In this document: piece by piece, positions 45,824 to 57,111 of the stretch
Layout of the letters: every line of letters begins with the position of its first letter
Numbering within the stretch: the first letter of the stretch is position 1
Origin: Acinetobacter sp. LoGeW2-3
GTDB lineage: Bacteria; Pseudomonadota; Gammaproteobacteria; Pseudomonadales; Moraxellaceae
NCBI RefSeq assembly: GCF_002688565.1
Contig: NZ_CP024011.1
Location: 2,604,001 to 2,668,000, forward strand
Length of the DNA: 64,000 bases
Direction of reading: 5' to 3'
Translations under genes and position numbers: made by a program
Notes under the pieces: generated by a model
Databases searched by the model: none
Seen by the model: the letters and a program-made list of their open reading frames with translations, nothing else
Told to the model about the DNA's origin: nothing

Positions 45824-46467
45824 TGCTGCAGTGTGAGTTTCATTATCAAAACAAAAACTTTAGTTTGGATGCAGCCATCCAGATGCAGCGGTCAGTATTG
45901 GGGATTATCGGGCCATCCGGTGCAGGTAAAACGACCTTCTTGAAACTGCTACTTGGACTCTATCAACCACAAACAGGCTTTATTCATTTAGATCAGCAGA
46001 TCCTGACAGATACAAACCAGAAAATTCATCTTCCAGGACATCAGCGCAAAATCGCTTTGGTATTTCAGCAAGCGATGTTATTTCCACACATGAATGTGCA
46101 ACAGAACCTGCTCTATGCCAAAAACTGGGGCAAACTGGAACAGGAAAAATTCCATTTAAATGAGATTACCGAAATACTGGAAATCGATCATCTGCTACAT
46201 CGCCGAGTTCAACAATTATCAGGTGGTGAAGCACAGCGTGTTTCTATTGGACGGGCACTGTTATCCAGTCCTGAATTACTGCTTCTTGATGAACCACTCA
46301 CAGGATTAGATAGCAAACTGAAACAGCAAATCTTGCCTTTTTTGACTCGGATTAGGAATGAAATACAAGTACCCATGATTTATGCGACCCATCATCATGA
46401 GGAGTTAGATCAGCTAGATGCAGAAATGATTGAATTAAAAGATCATCGGCTGAGTAATTTACCGTAA
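45823..46467 (+). CDS. modC: Molybdate ABC transporter ATPase, short form
   Basis: A 214-residue ATPase with Walker A GPSGAGKTT, signature LSGGEAQR, Walker B LLLLDEPLTGLD and a switch His in YATHHHEELD. E. coli ModC has about 350 residues with a C-terminal TOBE/Mop molybdate-sensing domain; that domain is absent here. It ends the molybdate and Moco run. Confidence 0.92.
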   Translation: MLQCEFHYQNKNFSLDAAIQMQRSVLGIIGPSGAGKTTFLKLLLGLYQPQTGFIHLDQQILTDTNQKIHLPGHQRKIALVFQQAMLFPHMNVQQNLLYAKNWGKLEQEKFHLNEITEILEIDHLLHRRVQQLSGGEAQRVSIGRALLSSPELLLLDEPLTGLDSKLKQQILPFLTRIRNEIQVPMIYATHHHEELDQLDAEMIELKDHRLSNLP

Positions 46468-46568
46468 TGGTTGATCTGAAAATGATAAAAAATAGAAAAT
46501 AAAATAAATTTCAAATAATTTTGCTGGCGTATAATCATCAGCCATTATCGGATGCTACATGGAAGAAG

Positions 46569-47765
46569 ATGACTGATACCACACAGGCCGAAATAACACG
46601 GTCTGCCCCAAAAATGGTTTTACCTATAGTCTTTGCTGTTGCTCTTGCACATTTTCTCAATGACCTGATCCAAGCCTGTTTGCCAGCGATCTATCCTTTG
46701 CTGAAAACCAACTATGACCTAAGTTTCGGTCAGATCGGCTTAATTTCTCTTGTGTACCAATTGACGGCTTCTTTATTGCAACCTTGGGTCGGCTTCTATA
46801 CCGATAAATATCCAAAACCTTATCTTTTACCGATTGGTATGGGCTTTACTTTGTTTGGGATTCTGCTGTTAGCATTATCACAGAGTTTTGCAATGTTGCT
46901 GGCTGCCGCTGCAATTATCGGGATTGGTTCCTCGACCTTTCATCCGGAAGCTTCTCGCGTTGCACGTATGGCCTCCGGTGGCAAGCTTGGTACTGCACAA
47001 TCAGCCTTTCAGGTGGGGGGTAATAGTGGTTCTGCGGTAGGACCTTTATTGGCTGCACTGATTATTATTCCAAATGGACAGGCATCCTCGGCATGGCTGA
47101 TGCTGTTTGCCGCTTTCGGGATATTTGTCCTGTTTAAGGTCAGCCGCTGGACCATTACAAATAGTCAGACACAACTGAAAAAGATGGGTGGTGCAGCTGC
47201 GGCCAAACTGCAGGGAACCACATTAGTACGTGCGCTTGGTGTCATTGGTATCCTGATGATCGCCAAGTTTACCTATACGGTGAGCATCAGTAACTATTTT
47301 ACTTTCTATCTTATTGATAAATTTGGTATCTCAATTCGAGATGCACAGCTCTATCTATTTGCCTTTTTAGGCGCCGTAGCAATGGGCACTTTCTTTGGTG
47401 GACCCATTGGTGATCGGATTGGCCGAAATGCAGTGATCTGGTTTTCCTTCTTGGGCATGGCACCATTTGCCTTACTCATGCCGTATGCCAACTTATTCTG
47501 GACTTGTATCTTTTCAATTTTTGCCGGCCTGATTTTGTCTTCAGCATTTTCGGCGATGGTGGTCTATGCTCAGGAAGCCGTACCAGGCCGCGTTGGAACG
47601 ATTGCAGGACTGATGTTTGGGGTAATGTTTGGCATTAGCGGGATCGCAGCAGCTGGATTAGGTTATGTGGCAGATCATACCAGTATCGCATGGGTCTTTC
47701 AGTTGTGTTCATACCTGCCATTATTGGGTGTATTAAGCTTTTTCCTTCCTAAGACGCAAAAATAA
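46569..47765 (+). CDS. MFS exporter, fosmidomycin resistance (Fsr) type
   Basis: A 398-residue twelve-helix major facilitator. The ATG at 46569 has GGAAG upstream; an in-frame TTG at 46521 would add 16 non-homologous residues. AHFLNDLIQACLPAIYPLLK and GFYTDKYPKPYLLPIGM are typical of the Fsr family, whose E. coli member confers fosmidomycin resistance. The natural substrate is unknown. It is separated from modC by 101 AT-rich bases and closed by a terminator. Confidence 0.85.
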   Translation: MTDTTQAEITRSAPKMVLPIVFAVALAHFLNDLIQACLPAIYPLLKTNYDLSFGQIGLISLVYQLTASLLQPWVGFYTDKYPKPYLLPIGMGFTLFGILLLALSQSFAMLLAAAAIIGIGSSTFHPEASRVARMASGGKLGTAQSAFQVGGNSGSAVGPLLAALIIIPNGQASSAWLMLFAAFGIFVLFKVSRWTITNSQTQLKKMGGAAAAKLQGTTLVRALGVIGILMIAKFTYTVSISNYFTFYLIDKFGISIRDAQLYLFAFLGAVAMGTFFGGPIGDRIGRNAVIWFSFLGMAPFALLMPYANLFWTCIFSIFAGLILSSAFSAMVVYAQEAVPGRVGTIAGLMFGVMFGISGIAAAGLGYVADHTSIAWVFQLCSYLPLLGVLSFFLPKTQK

Positions 47766-47812
47766 AAATAGCATCAAAAGCTATCTTTAAAATTGAGAAT
47801 AGCGCCTTTTTC

Positions 47813-47846
47813 AAACCTCAAAGATCACTCATCTTTGAGGTTTTTT
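47813..47846 (+). terminator. Terminator after Fsr-type gene
   Basis: AAACCTCAAAGAT-CACTC-ATCTTTGAGGTTT followed by T residues. Confidence 0.93.
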
Positions 47847-48036
47847 ATTATTTCATCTAAATCTTATAAAGGGGGAAATAGATAAAAATATGTGATTGAT
47901 ATTGCATTGTTTTACTGAGTAAATAATATGCTAGAGTGTGGTAAATAAAATATAATCAGATTTAAGAATTGGAATAATAATTGCTTGATATAAAGTAAAA
48001 AAATCAATTCAGTAGTACAAAGTTGGAGGGTGAGCG

Positions 48037-48240
48037 ATGAAAGTAAGAATAATATCTACTCTCGCATTATTAGGTAGCATTTTCATATTCACGACCGCCA
48101 GTATAGCGGGTGAGGGCGGTTTGCATTTTGCTGAAAAGAATATTGCCAAAGCTGCAGAATACCGGGAGAAAAAGAAAGTAACGGTAGCAGATAGTGAAGT
48201 CCTACAGGCAAAAGCTGTCGAGGCTAAAATTCAAAACTAA
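48037..48240 (+). CDS. Small exported protein, unknown
   Basis: A 67-residue protein with a clear Sec signal peptide (hydrophobic core about 8-22, cleavage probably after ASIA at about residue 24), leaving a charged, Lys/Glu-rich mature peptide of about 43 residues predicted to be helical. GGAGGGTGAGCG precedes the ATG. A terminator follows. No family recognised. Confidence 0.7.
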   Translation: MKVRIISTLALLGSIFIFTTASIAGEGGLHFAEKNIAKAAEYREKKKVTVADSEVLQAKAVEAKIQN

Positions 48241-48276
48241 ATACTTAATCGATTTAGTTTTTCGTATATCCATAAT

Positions 48277-48312
48277 AAAGCTCACCACATCATGAGATGA
48301 GTGAGCTTTTAT
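48277..48312 (+). terminator. Terminator after small exported protein gene
   Basis: AAAGCTCAC pairs with GTGAGCTTTT, with an inner CATC/GATG stem. Confidence 0.8.
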
Positions 48313-48400
48313 CATTTATAGACCACTAATTGAAATTTATTTATATCGTTTCTTGCGTCACACTTAAGTGAAAATATATTTTTACGTTTAAACAAACATC

Positions 48401-48811
<411 letters not shown>

Positions 48812-49033
48812 TCACTTCATATGAAATTCAATGGATTTATGTAGTGGCTTTACAACTTCATATTCTAAAAAAATTAAATCATCAGACTTTAAAATGAGCG
48901 TGTCTTGGACGATTATATATTACTTAAAGCAAGTCAGCTTTGGACCTCAAATTTTCATTTACCAGACTTCAACAGCACATGAACTAGAGTGTTTTTAAAC
49001 TGAAATCTAATATTTGATGATATGTTGAAATGA

Positions 49034-49237
49034 ATGAGAGTAAATACCAAAAAATTAACTGCTAAATTGCTCACGGCACATTGGACACGTGAGCAGGATA
49101 TTATCCTAATCGAAAATAATCATCTGCCGATTGAACAGCTCAGTGAAATGCTGAAATGTAGCCAAGAAGATATTATGGCGCGCCGAAAAGTCTTGGGACT
49201 AGTAACGCGCAATAAACAATTAAGACGGCTTTTATAA
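49034..49237 (+). CDS. Small basic protein, unknown (possible helix-turn-helix)
   Basis: A 67-residue protein rich in Lys, Arg and Leu. The pattern WTREQDIILIENNHLPIEQLSEML resembles a SANT/Myb- or HTH-like helix pair, as in small DNA-binding proteins, but no family is identified. There is no strong ribosome binding site. It is convergent with the marC-family gene and only 8 bases separate their ends. Confidence 0.55.
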   Translation: MRVNTKKLTAKLLTAHWTREQDIILIENNHLPIEQLSEMLKCSQEDIMARRKVLGLVTRNKQLRRLL

Positions 49238-49245
49238 AGATTGGA

Positions 49246-49857
49246 TTAACCTTCCAGAATTCCACTGACGCCCGTTACAATCATATCAATGGCAATCGTA
49301 CCGATTAACAGTGCGGCGACGCGACCCACGATATCGACATAGAGGTCAATATAATTGGAATATTTGTGCTGCAAATGATCATGCAGATATTTCATTAAGA
49401 TGAGTAAGCTGCAGGTCAAAAATAAAGTGAAAAAAATCACCAGGATAGTCTGCATTAAACTGAGCTGTACGCCAGTAATAACCGAGGCTGAAATAGTCCC
49501 GGGGCCAATCATAAAAGGCATGGCAATCGTACCCGCCAGATGATTCGGCGCACCTCGCATCACCCCAATGGTATCGGCACCTTCAAAGACATAACGGTAG
49601 CCAATCACCAGAAAGATAATACCGCCAAAAATCTGGAAGGACTCAAACCGGGCATGCAGCACTTCATTAAAGAAAGCTTCGCCGGTTTTGGCAAAAATGA
49701 TGAAGACAATAAAGCTGATCAGGCTACCCTGAATTAATGCCATATTGAAGACCTTTGCATCAGAATTACGGATAATTCCGAGCATATAGATACTCATCAA
49801 AAATGGATTGAGCAGCGAAAAAAACAGGGCAAAAGCATTTAAACTTTCTGACATCAT
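49246..49857 (-). CDS. MarC-family integral membrane protein
   Basis: A 203-residue protein with six predicted transmembrane helices. LLNPFLMSIYMLGI at the N-terminus, GAPNHLAGTIAMPFMIGPGTISA in the middle and the C-terminal GRVAALLIGTIAIDMIVTGV are typical of MarC/UPF0056 proteins. The transported substrate, if any, is not established for the family. Start 49857 or the adjacent ATG at 49854. It is downstream of betT on the same strand after a 25-base gap. Confidence 0.87.
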   Translation of the reverse strand: MMSESLNAFALFFSLLNPFLMSIYMLGIIRNSDAKVFNMALIQGSLISFIVFIIFAKTGEAFFNEVLHARFESFQIFGGIIFLVIGYRYVFEGADTIGVMRGAPNHLAGTIAMPFMIGPGTISASVITGVQLSLMQTILVIFFTLFLTCSLLILMKYLHDHLQHKYSNYIDLYVDIVGRVAALLIGTIAIDMIVTGVSGILEG

Positions 49858-49882
49858 TCAGTCCTTCCTTAGTTGAGTGATT

Positions 49883-51919
49883 CTAGACCTCACGATCCGG
49901 GAAAAGCGGACGTTTACCTGGGCTGATCCGGTTGATGTGCAGATACATCATATGGCGTTCATATTTATCCAGGATGTCATTAATCACTTGTTCCTTGCTA
50001 TAACCAACCAGGTCATTACCCTGCGATCCTTCAAACAGGTAGCTTTCCAGGCGATAGTAATAGCGTTTGGTCCGCTTGCCGCGTGAACTAAAGTTTGGCG
50101 TGGCATAACGCACTGGCCAAATTTCATAAACAAAGTTTTCTTCTTCATCCAGCTGTATGGTCAGATCCAGATGATAAAGTTCAGGTTCTTCCTCAAGTGG
50201 TCTTTCCTGAATGTTCACATGAATGCCTTTATCAATTAATTCGGTCGCGACAGCCTCTATGGCTGGTTTACATACTTCATCCAGCATGGCCCGAGTCTGT
50301 GACAGACTTGGATGCAACATGACCCGGCTGAGACGTTTCTTCCAGTTAAAGATATCGACATTACCGACCACAGGCGCAGCATTCATGCTGGTACTTGCCT
50401 GACGGAAATCCTCAAGTCGCAAGGACTTATATAAACCGGCCATCACAAAGAAGATCACGAAGCTAAAAGGCAGACCCATGATAATCGTGGTATTTTGCAA
50501 GGCAGTAACACCGTTAGCCATTAGCATAGCTAGCGTCAACAGGCCAATTGCTATCGCCCAGAACACACTTAGCCAGCGCGGTGAGTCATGCTCAATATTG
50601 GTAAATTTAGTGGTAAAATTCCCCAATACTAGTGCTCCTGAATCCGCTGATGTCACATAGAACAACAAGCCTGTGATTGTGGCTACACCGGCAATAAACA
50701 TAAAGCCAGGATATTGTGCCAGCAGGTCATAAAAACCATGTGCTGGATTTTCTAAAACAGTTGTCGCAAGCTGAGTATTACCATCAAAAATCACGCTGTA
50801 TAAAGCACTGTTACCGAAAATAGACAACCAGGTCAGCGTAAATAACAGAGGAATAACCAAAGTCCCGGTGACAAATTCACGAATGGTACGACCACGAGAA
50901 ATACGTGCCAGGAACAGACCTACAAACGGCGACCAGGCAATCCACCATGCCCAGAAGAACAGCGTCCAGCTATTCATCCATTCTTTAGGCTGCTCAAAAG
51001 GGAAACTGCTTAAAGAGAGTTTCGGAAACTGACTGAGATAATCACCAAAGTTCTGAATTAAAGCCGCTAATAAAAACTCGGTATTTCCCATAAAGAGAAT
51101 AAAGAGCAGCAACCCAATTGATACGTAGATATTAATTTCGGATAAAACCCGGATACCTTTATTGACACCCGCAGTGACCGAAATAATGGTAATAATGACT
51201 GCAACAGCGATTAACGCCGTTTGTATCCAGATATTTTCTGGTAAACCAAACAAGATATGCAGACCGTAGTTCAGCTGAACCACACCAATACCACAGGTTG
51301 TGGCAATACCGAAAATCGTACCGAGTACCGCAGCTGTATCTACCGTATGGCCAATCGGGCCATTAATTCTTTTTCCAAAAATAGGATAAAGCGCAGAGCG
51401 AATTGTCAGCGGTAAATTATAACGATAACTGAAATAACCCAACGCAACCCCAATCAGTGCATACATGCTCCAGCCGGTTAGACCATAGTGAAACAGGGTC
51501 CAGACCATAGACTGACGTGCGGCTTCAAAGGTTTCAGCTTCACCGACTGGAGGACTCATATAATGCGACAGGGGTTCAGCGACCGAGAAGAACATCAAGT
51601 CAATCCCGATCCCGGCTGAGAACAGCATGGCCGACCAGCTCAGAAGGCTGAATTCGGGTTTAGAATGTTTTGGACCAAGCTTGATTTCGCCATAACGTGA
51701 GCAGGCGATAAAGACAATAAAAACTAGATACAGCGTTGCCGCCAGCAGGTAATACCAGCTAAAAGTACTACTCACCCAGTTTAAAATATTAATAATGACT
51801 AGATTGGCTTGTTCATTAAATAAAATCGTGATGATAGAAAACAGCAGAATAAGCGTCGCCGAACAATAAAAGACTACCTTATTCAGACTATCTTGCACCT
51901 CTTCGTTTTTCTTTTGCAT
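49883..51919 (-). CDS. betT: BCCT-family choline/betaine transporter
   Basis: A 678-residue high-affinity choline importer candidate. It has twelve helices with the BCCT signature region WTLFFWAWWIAWSPFVGLFLARISRGRT and MFFSVAEPLSHYMSPP. A long hydrophilic C-terminal domain (about 510-678) is of the type that senses osmotic stress in BetT. It is divergent from betI across a control region containing a BetI-type operator, so choline import and oxidation are controlled together. Confidence 0.9.
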   Translation of the reverse strand: MQKKNEEVQDSLNKVVFYCSATLILLFSIITILFNEQANLVIINILNWVSSTFSWYYLLAATLYLVFIVFIACSRYGEIKLGPKHSKPEFSLLSWSAMLFSAGIGIDLMFFSVAEPLSHYMSPPVGEAETFEAARQSMVWTLFHYGLTGWSMYALIGVALGYFSYRYNLPLTIRSALYPIFGKRINGPIGHTVDTAAVLGTIFGIATTCGIGVVQLNYGLHILFGLPENIWIQTALIAVAVIITIISVTAGVNKGIRVLSEINIYVSIGLLLFILFMGNTEFLLAALIQNFGDYLSQFPKLSLSSFPFEQPKEWMNSWTLFFWAWWIAWSPFVGLFLARISRGRTIREFVTGTLVIPLLFTLTWLSIFGNSALYSVIFDGNTQLATTVLENPAHGFYDLLAQYPGFMFIAGVATITGLLFYVTSADSGALVLGNFTTKFTNIEHDSPRWLSVFWAIAIGLLTLAMLMANGVTALQNTTIIMGLPFSFVIFFVMAGLYKSLRLEDFRQASTSMNAAPVVGNVDIFNWKKRLSRVMLHPSLSQTRAMLDEVCKPAIEAVATELIDKGIHVNIQERPLEEEPELYHLDLTIQLDEEENFVYEIWPVRYATPNFSSRGKRTKRYYYRLESYLFEGSQGNDLVGYSKEQVINDILDKYERHMMYLHINRISPGKRPLFPDREV

Positions 51920-52080
51920 AAATCTCTGACCATCGTTTTTGTTGCCGGATGATCTACAGTGCAGTGTGATTTAAAAGCAAAAGCCTGCCGTAAAGCTTCC
52001 TTGTTTTCGTGAATTACAAACATTTGCAAATCCAAAACAAACTGCGCTGTACATCAAGGGTGAGCTAGCACTATAATTTT

Positions 52081-52104
52081 TATTAATTGAACGTTCAATA
52101 AAAA
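52081..52104. promoter_or_regulatory. BetI-type operator
   Basis: TTGAACGTTCAA at 52087-52098 is a perfect palindrome in an AT-rich frame, very like the known E. coli BetI site between divergent bet genes. It lies midway between betT and betI. Confidence 0.78.
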
Positions 52105-52190
52105 AAGCGTTTATGAATTGTTACATCATTCAGCTATTTACTTTAGCTAAATGAATGTTTATTGCTTTATCCGTTATTCAGGTTAGTCCT

Positions 52191-52769
52191 ATGCCAAAAG
52201 TTGGTATGCAATCGATTCGTCGTCAGCAACTGATCGACGCCACCTTAGCTGCAGTGAATGAGCTAGGTTTTGCAGATGCTTCAATTATTCAGATTGCCCA
52301 AAGAGCAGGTGTCTCAACCGGCATCATAAGCCATTATTTTCAAGGTAAAAATGGGTTAATTGAAGCCACAATGCGTTACTTATTGCAGCAGTTAGGTAAG
52401 TCAGTTGCGGAAATGCAGTCGCAAGTTGACGATGTGCCTGAACAACGTTTGCTGGCTATTGTGCGTGGCAACTTCGCTGCACCGCAAACAGATAAGGCGG
52501 CCAGGAAAGTATGGTTAGCTTTTTGGGCTAGTAGCTTGCATCAGCCTGAGTTACATCGTTTACAACAGATTAATCACTACCGTCTGCATTCCAATTTAAA
52601 GCATGAATTCATGAAAAAACTGGGTAAAGATCAAGCTGAAAAAGCGGCACAAGGTCTGGCCGCCCTGATTGATGGTTTCTGGTTAAGGGGCGCTTTGATC
52701 AGTGGCGAAATTGATCCAAAACTGCCGATTGAACTGTGTAGTGAATATATCCGGCAACAACTCAAATAA
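52191..52769 (+). CDS. betI: Choline-responsive TetR-family repressor
   Basis: A 192-residue TetR regulator. The start at 52191 gives the conserved BetI N-terminus MPKVGMQSIRRQQLIDATL; the longer frame from 52155 is not supported. The helix-turn-helix is IAQRAGVSTGIISHYFQGKNGL. It represses the bet genes in the absence of choline. A 21-base gap separates it from betB. Confidence 0.93.
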   Translation: MPKVGMQSIRRQQLIDATLAAVNELGFADASIIQIAQRAGVSTGIISHYFQGKNGLIEATMRYLLQQLGKSVAEMQSQVDDVPEQRLLAIVRGNFAAPQTDKAARKVWLAFWASSLHQPELHRLQQINHYRLHSNLKHEFMKKLGKDQAEKAAQGLAALIDGFWLRGALISGEIDPKLPIELCSEYIRQQLK

Positions 52770-52790
52770 CCAATCTGCGAGGGAATTCCA

Positions 52791-54266
52791 TTGACAACAT
52801 TTAAACTGCAACGTCCTTATATCCATGGACAATATGTCGATGCAACGTCCAATAGCACGTTTCAAACTATTAACCCTGCCACCGGTGAAGTCCTGGCTGA
52901 AGTGCAGGTATGTTCAAAAAATGATATTGATCGTGCGGTTGAATCTGCACAGCAAGGACAGAAAGGCTGGGCAGAAATGACGGCGATTCAACGTTCGCGT
53001 ATCTTGAACAAGGCAGTCGCCATTTTACGTGAACGCAATGATGAACTGGCAAAGATAGAAAGTCTGGACAGTGGCAAAGCCTTTAGCGAAACATCAACCG
53101 TGGATATCGCCACGGGCGCCGATGTCCTCGAATATTATGCTGGGATTCTACCGGTTCTTGAAGGCCAGCAAATCCCGCTGAGAAGTAGCTCCTTTGTCTA
53201 TACCCGTCGTGAACCTTTGGGTGTCGTCGCTGGAATTGGCGCATGGAATTATCCGATTCAAATTGCTTTATGGAAGTCCGCACCAGCACTGGCTGCAGGC
53301 AATGCCATGATTTTCAAAGCCAGTGAAGTTACGCCTTTAACTGCGCTGAAACTGGCAGAAATTTATACTGAAGCTGGTGTACCGCATGGTGTATTTAATG
53401 TGGTTACCGGCAGTGGTGAAATTGGTGGTTATCTGACTTCGCATCCTGAAATTGCCAAAGTATCGTTTACTGGTGGCGTTTCCACCGGCAAAAAAGTTAT
53501 GGCGCAAGCAGCAAATTCTAGTCTAAAAGAAGTCACGATGGAGCTGGGTGGGAAATCTCCGCTGATTATCTGTGAAGATGCCGATCTGGATTTGGCAGCC
53601 GACATTGCCATGATGGCTAACTTTTATAGTTCCGGTCAGGTGTGTACCAACGGTACTCGCGTATTTGTGCCTTTGGCATTAAAAGCAGAATTTGAAGAGA
53701 AAGTTCTGCAGCGTATTCCTTATATCCGTATGGGTGATCCTTTGGATTATGAAACTAATTTCGGTCCGGTTTCCAGCTTCACTCATATGGAAAAAGTACT
53801 GGGCTATATTGAGCAGGGTAAGAAAGAAGGTGCGCGTTTACTGTGTGGCGGTGGCCGTGCTGAAGAGGAACAATTTGCCCAAGGGGCTTATGTCCTGCCA
53901 ACCGTATTTACCGACTGCCGTGATGACATGACAATTGTACGTGAAGAAATCTTCGGTCCTGTCATGAGCATCCTCAGTTATGACACCGAGCAAGAAGCCA
54001 TTCGTCGTGCCAATGATACTGATTATGGTCTGGCCGCAGGTGTCGTCACACCAGACTTAGCCCGTGCACACCGAATTATTCATCAGGTCGAAGCCGGTAT
54101 CTGCTGGATCAATACCTGGGGTGAATCACCTGCAGAAATGCCTGTCGGTGGTTATAAACATTCGGGTGTTGGTCGTGAAAATGGTCTAGTCACTTTGCAG
54201 CAATACACCCAGACCAAATCGGTTCAGGTCGAACTCAGTCCTTTCCAGTCTGTATTTAGCGCATAA
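52791..54266 (+). CDS. betB: Betaine aldehyde dehydrogenase
   Basis: A 491-residue NAD(P)-dependent aldehyde dehydrogenase that makes glycine betaine. TTG start preceded by GAGGGAAT. The active site shows Glu in [10 protein letters not shown] and Cys285 in [21 protein letters not shown] and FTGGVSTGK bind NAD. It is followed 7 bases later by betA. Confidence 0.95.
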   Translation: MTTFKLQRPYIHGQYVDATSNSTFQTINPATGEVLAEVQVCSKNDIDRAVESAQQGQKGWAEMTAIQRSRILNKAVAILRERNDELAKIESLDSGKAFSETSTVDIATGADVLEYYAGILPVLEGQQIPLRSSSFVYTRREPLGVVAGIGAWNYPIQIALWKSAPALAAGNAMIFKASEVTPLTALKLAEIYTEAGVPHGVFNVVTGSGEIGGYLTSHPEIAKVSFTGGVSTGKKVMAQAANSSLKEVTMELGGKSPLIICEDADLDLAADIAMMANFYSSGQVCTNGTRVFVPLALKAEFEEKVLQRIPYIRMGDPLDYETNFGPVSSFTHMEKVLGYIEQGKKEGARLLCGGGRAEEEQFAQGAYVLPTVFTDCRDDMTIVREEIFGPVMSILSYDTEQEAIRRANDTDYGLAAGVVTPDLARAHRIIHQVEAGICWINTWGESPAEMPVGGYKHSGVGRENGLVTLQQYTQTKSVQVELSPFQSVFSA

Positions 54267-54273
54267 GGAGGAC

Positions 54274-55932
54274 TTGATGAATTACGACTATATTATTATC
54301 GGTGCGGGTTCTGCGGGTAATGTTCTGGCCGCACGATTAACGGAAGATCCTGACACCAAAGTATTGTTACTTGAAGCCGGTGGCCCGGACTATCGTTTGG
54401 ATTTTAGAACCCAGATGCCGGCTGCTTTGGCTTATCCGTTGCAAGGGCGTCGTTATAACTGGGCTTATCTGACCGATCCTGAACCCTATATGAATAATCG
54501 CCGTATGGAATGCGGTCGTGGTAAAGGTCTGGGCGGATCTTCACTGATTAATGGCATGTGCTATATCCGTGGTAATGCTATGGATCTGGAACAGTGGGCC
54601 AGCTTCAAGGGCCTGGAACACTGGAACTATGCGCAGTGTCTGCCGTATTATAAAAAAGCTGAAACTCGTGATATTGGCGGTAATGACTACCATGGCGATT
54701 CAGGCCCGGTTTCAGTTGCAACACCTAAGAATGGTAATAATGAGCTGTTCCATGCCATGGTCGAAGCTGGAGTACAAGCGGGTTATCCGCGTACCGATGA
54801 TCTGAATGGCTACCAGCAGGAAGGCTTCGGGCCGATGGATCGTACCGTGACACCGCAAGGTCGCCGATCTAGTACGGCACGTGGTTACCTGGATATGGCC
54901 AAAGGTCGGGATAATCTCGCCATTATTACCCATGCCATGACCAACCGGATTTTATTTAATCGCAATCAAGCAATCGGTGTGGAATATTTTGAAGGTCAAA
55001 ATACCTTGCAGCCGATTCAGGTCTTTGCGGATCGTGAAGTCCTGTTATGTGGCGGTGCAATTGCATCTCCTCAAATTCTGCAACGTTCTGGTGTAGGTCC
55101 GGCTGAGTTATTAAAAAGTCTGGATATTCCCGTGGTACAAGATCTGCCCGGTGTGGGTGAAAACCTGCAAGATCATCTGGAAATGTACTTACAATATAAG
55201 TGCAAAAAACCGGTCAGCTTATATCCAGCATTGAAATGGTATAACCAGCCGATGATTGGTGCTGAATGGCTGTTTTTAGGCCAAGGAATTGGCGCCAGCA
55301 ATCAGTTTGAAGCAGGGGGCTTCATCCGTTCTTCAGATGAATTTGACTGGCCAAATATCCAGTATCACTTCCTGCCAGTTGCGATTAACTATAATGGGAC
55401 CAATGCCATTCATGAGCACGGTTTTCAAGCCCATGTGGGTTCCATGCGCTCGCCATCCCGAGGTCGAGTTCGCTTAAAATCCAAAGATCCATTTGAGCAT
55501 CCAAGTATTCTATTTAACTACATGAGTGCCGAACAGGATTGGCGTGAATTCCGTGATGCCATCCGTATTACCCGGGAAATTATGCATCAGCCAGCGCTTG
55601 ATCCTTATCGCGGTGAAGAAATTAGTCCAGGTAAACATCTTCAGAGCGACGCAGAACTGAATGAATTCGTGCGCAATCATGCAGAAACTGCTTACCATCC
55701 ATCCTGTAGCTGCAAAATGGGAGAAGATAATATGGCGGTCGTTGATGGTTACGGCCGTGTGCATGAAATGCAGGGTCTACGTGTCATCGATGCATCTATC
55801 ATGCCGCTCATTATTACCGGCAACCTGAATGCCACCACTATTATGATTGCCGAAAAGCTAGCTGATCATATTCGTGGCAAAACACCATTAGCACCTTCTG
55901 ATGCACCTTTTTATCGAGCAGCACATGCCTGA
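54274..55932 (+). CDS. betA: Choline dehydrogenase
   Basis: A 552-residue GMC-family flavoprotein oxidising choline to betaine aldehyde at the membrane. The FAD motif is [13 protein letters not shown], the two GMC signatures are [15 protein letters not shown] and [16 protein letters not shown], and the active-site region is [17 protein letters not shown] gives the ribosome binding site; ATG 54274 and 54277 are both possible starts. Confidence 0.95.
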   Translation: MMNYDYIIIGAGSAGNVLAARLTEDPDTKVLLLEAGGPDYRLDFRTQMPAALAYPLQGRRYNWAYLTDPEPYMNNRRMECGRGKGLGGSSLINGMCYIRGNAMDLEQWASFKGLEHWNYAQCLPYYKKAETRDIGGNDYHGDSGPVSVATPKNGNNELFHAMVEAGVQAGYPRTDDLNGYQQEGFGPMDRTVTPQGRRSSTARGYLDMAKGRDNLAIITHAMTNRILFNRNQAIGVEYFEGQNTLQPIQVFADREVLLCGGAIASPQILQRSGVGPAELLKSLDIPVVQDLPGVGENLQDHLEMYLQYKCKKPVSLYPALKWYNQPMIGAEWLFLGQGIGASNQFEAGGFIRSSDEFDWPNIQYHFLPVAINYNGTNAIHEHGFQAHVGSMRSPSRGRVRLKSKDPFEHPSILFNYMSAEQDWREFRDAIRITREIMHQPALDPYRGEEISPGKHLQSDAELNEFVRNHAETAYHPSCSCKMGEDNMAVVDGYGRVHEMQGLRVIDASIMPLIITGNLNATTIMIAEKLADHIRGKTPLAPSDAPFYRAAHA

Positions 55933-56049
55933 TCTTAAATTCTCGGCATTACAAAGATTTAAAGAAAAGTCATTGTCATGGGCTATTGCAGTTTCAACAA
56001 AAAATCGCAATGCCAAAACTTATTTTGAAGAAAACGAATTAATAATTTT

Positions 56050-56820
56050 ATGAAGATTTTAAAACAGGCTGTAGTTTTAGGGTGTACGGCTGCTTGTAGC
56101 CTGTCCATTTTCGCATATGAGCCTGAATCCAAGCAGATCACGACCAGTGGTAATTTAAGTGTTGTTTCCAAATATGTGTCTCGTGGCTTGACCAATGCAC
56201 CTGAAGATGATGATCTGGCGATTCAGGCTGGATTGAATGTGGCTTATGGCAATTTCTATGTAGGATATTGGGGCTCAACGCTGGGCTATTCTTATGCTGA
56301 AGCCCAAGGCCGGAAAGAGCACAGTTCAGATAAATTCGAACATGACTTTCTGCTCGGATATACGCATAGCAGCCAGAATTATGATTTCGACCTGTGGAAT
56401 GCAACCTACTATTATCCAGGCGGGAAAAATACCACAGGTAATGAGCTAGGTTTGAATGTCAGTCGGGCGTTAAATGAAAAAACCACAGTTTCAGGCAGTG
56501 TTTCAACCTATCTCTATGACGTAGCTTATGCAAATCAGGGCGATACCTTTTATACCCTAAATGTAAGTCATCAACTGAATGAACGCTTGACTGCCAATGC
56601 AACGGCTGCAGGAAGTTATTTCCGTGATGAAGGCAAATATGAAGGTGGTGAGCTGGGAGATACCGAAAAGAATCATGCTTTCCGTTATGCCTCTGCCGGG
56701 CTAAGTTATGTACTGTTACCTAAGTTGAGCCTATCCGGGGAATACATTTTCGGCGGCTATGACCGCTATGCGGATAAGCAGCGTGATCTGGCTGTCTTTG
56801 GCTTGTCTTATGATTTCTAG
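56050..56820 (+). CDS. TorF-family putative porin
   Basis: A 256-residue outer membrane beta-barrel candidate. The Sec signal peptide ends about IFA; then alternating strands rich in aromatic residues (SKYVSRGLTNAPEDDD, YVGYWGSTLGYSY) run to a C-terminal Phe, the usual outer membrane assembly signal. The family is named from gene context elsewhere and its substrate is unknown. It could serve entry of choline or another small solute here, which is a guess from position only. Confidence 0.8.
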   Translation: MKILKQAVVLGCTAACSLSIFAYEPESKQITTSGNLSVVSKYVSRGLTNAPEDDDLAIQAGLNVAYGNFYVGYWGSTLGYSYAEAQGRKEHSSDKFEHDFLLGYTHSSQNYDFDLWNATYYYPGGKNTTGNELGLNVSRALNEKTTVSGSVSTYLYDVAYANQGDTFYTLNVSHQLNERLTANATAAGSYFRDEGKYEGGELGDTEKNHAFRYASAGLSYVLLPKLSLSGEYIFGGYDRYADKQRDLAVFGLSYDF

Positions 56821-57072
56821 TCAATGGGCTTTCAACCCGGATTAAAGTCACCAATCATTTAGAAAATTACGCTAAAGGGATTATCTGACAATTTAATTCC
56901 CATTGTTCACAGGACAAAGTTTAGTAATTTTCTAAAATGAATCTATAATGGCAGCCATTCAGACCTCATTGCGCCGTAGGACAAAGTACCTTCGTGCTCA
57001 GTGCAGGTCATTTTCATTTGTTAAGTCAATTTCTCCTCCGTGATTCGGCTTATTTATTAATATTTGGATTGT

Positions 57073-57094
57073 TTATGTGTGCGTTGACACATAA
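57073..57094 (+). promoter_or_regulatory. Inverted repeat before OsmC-YcaO gene
   Basis: TTATGTGT-GCGTTG-ACACATAA, a perfect eight-base dyad ending 17 bases before the start codon. It could be an operator or a 5' untranslated hairpin. Confidence 0.5.
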
Positions 57095-57111
57095 GAACTT
57101 TAGGTGCCAAC

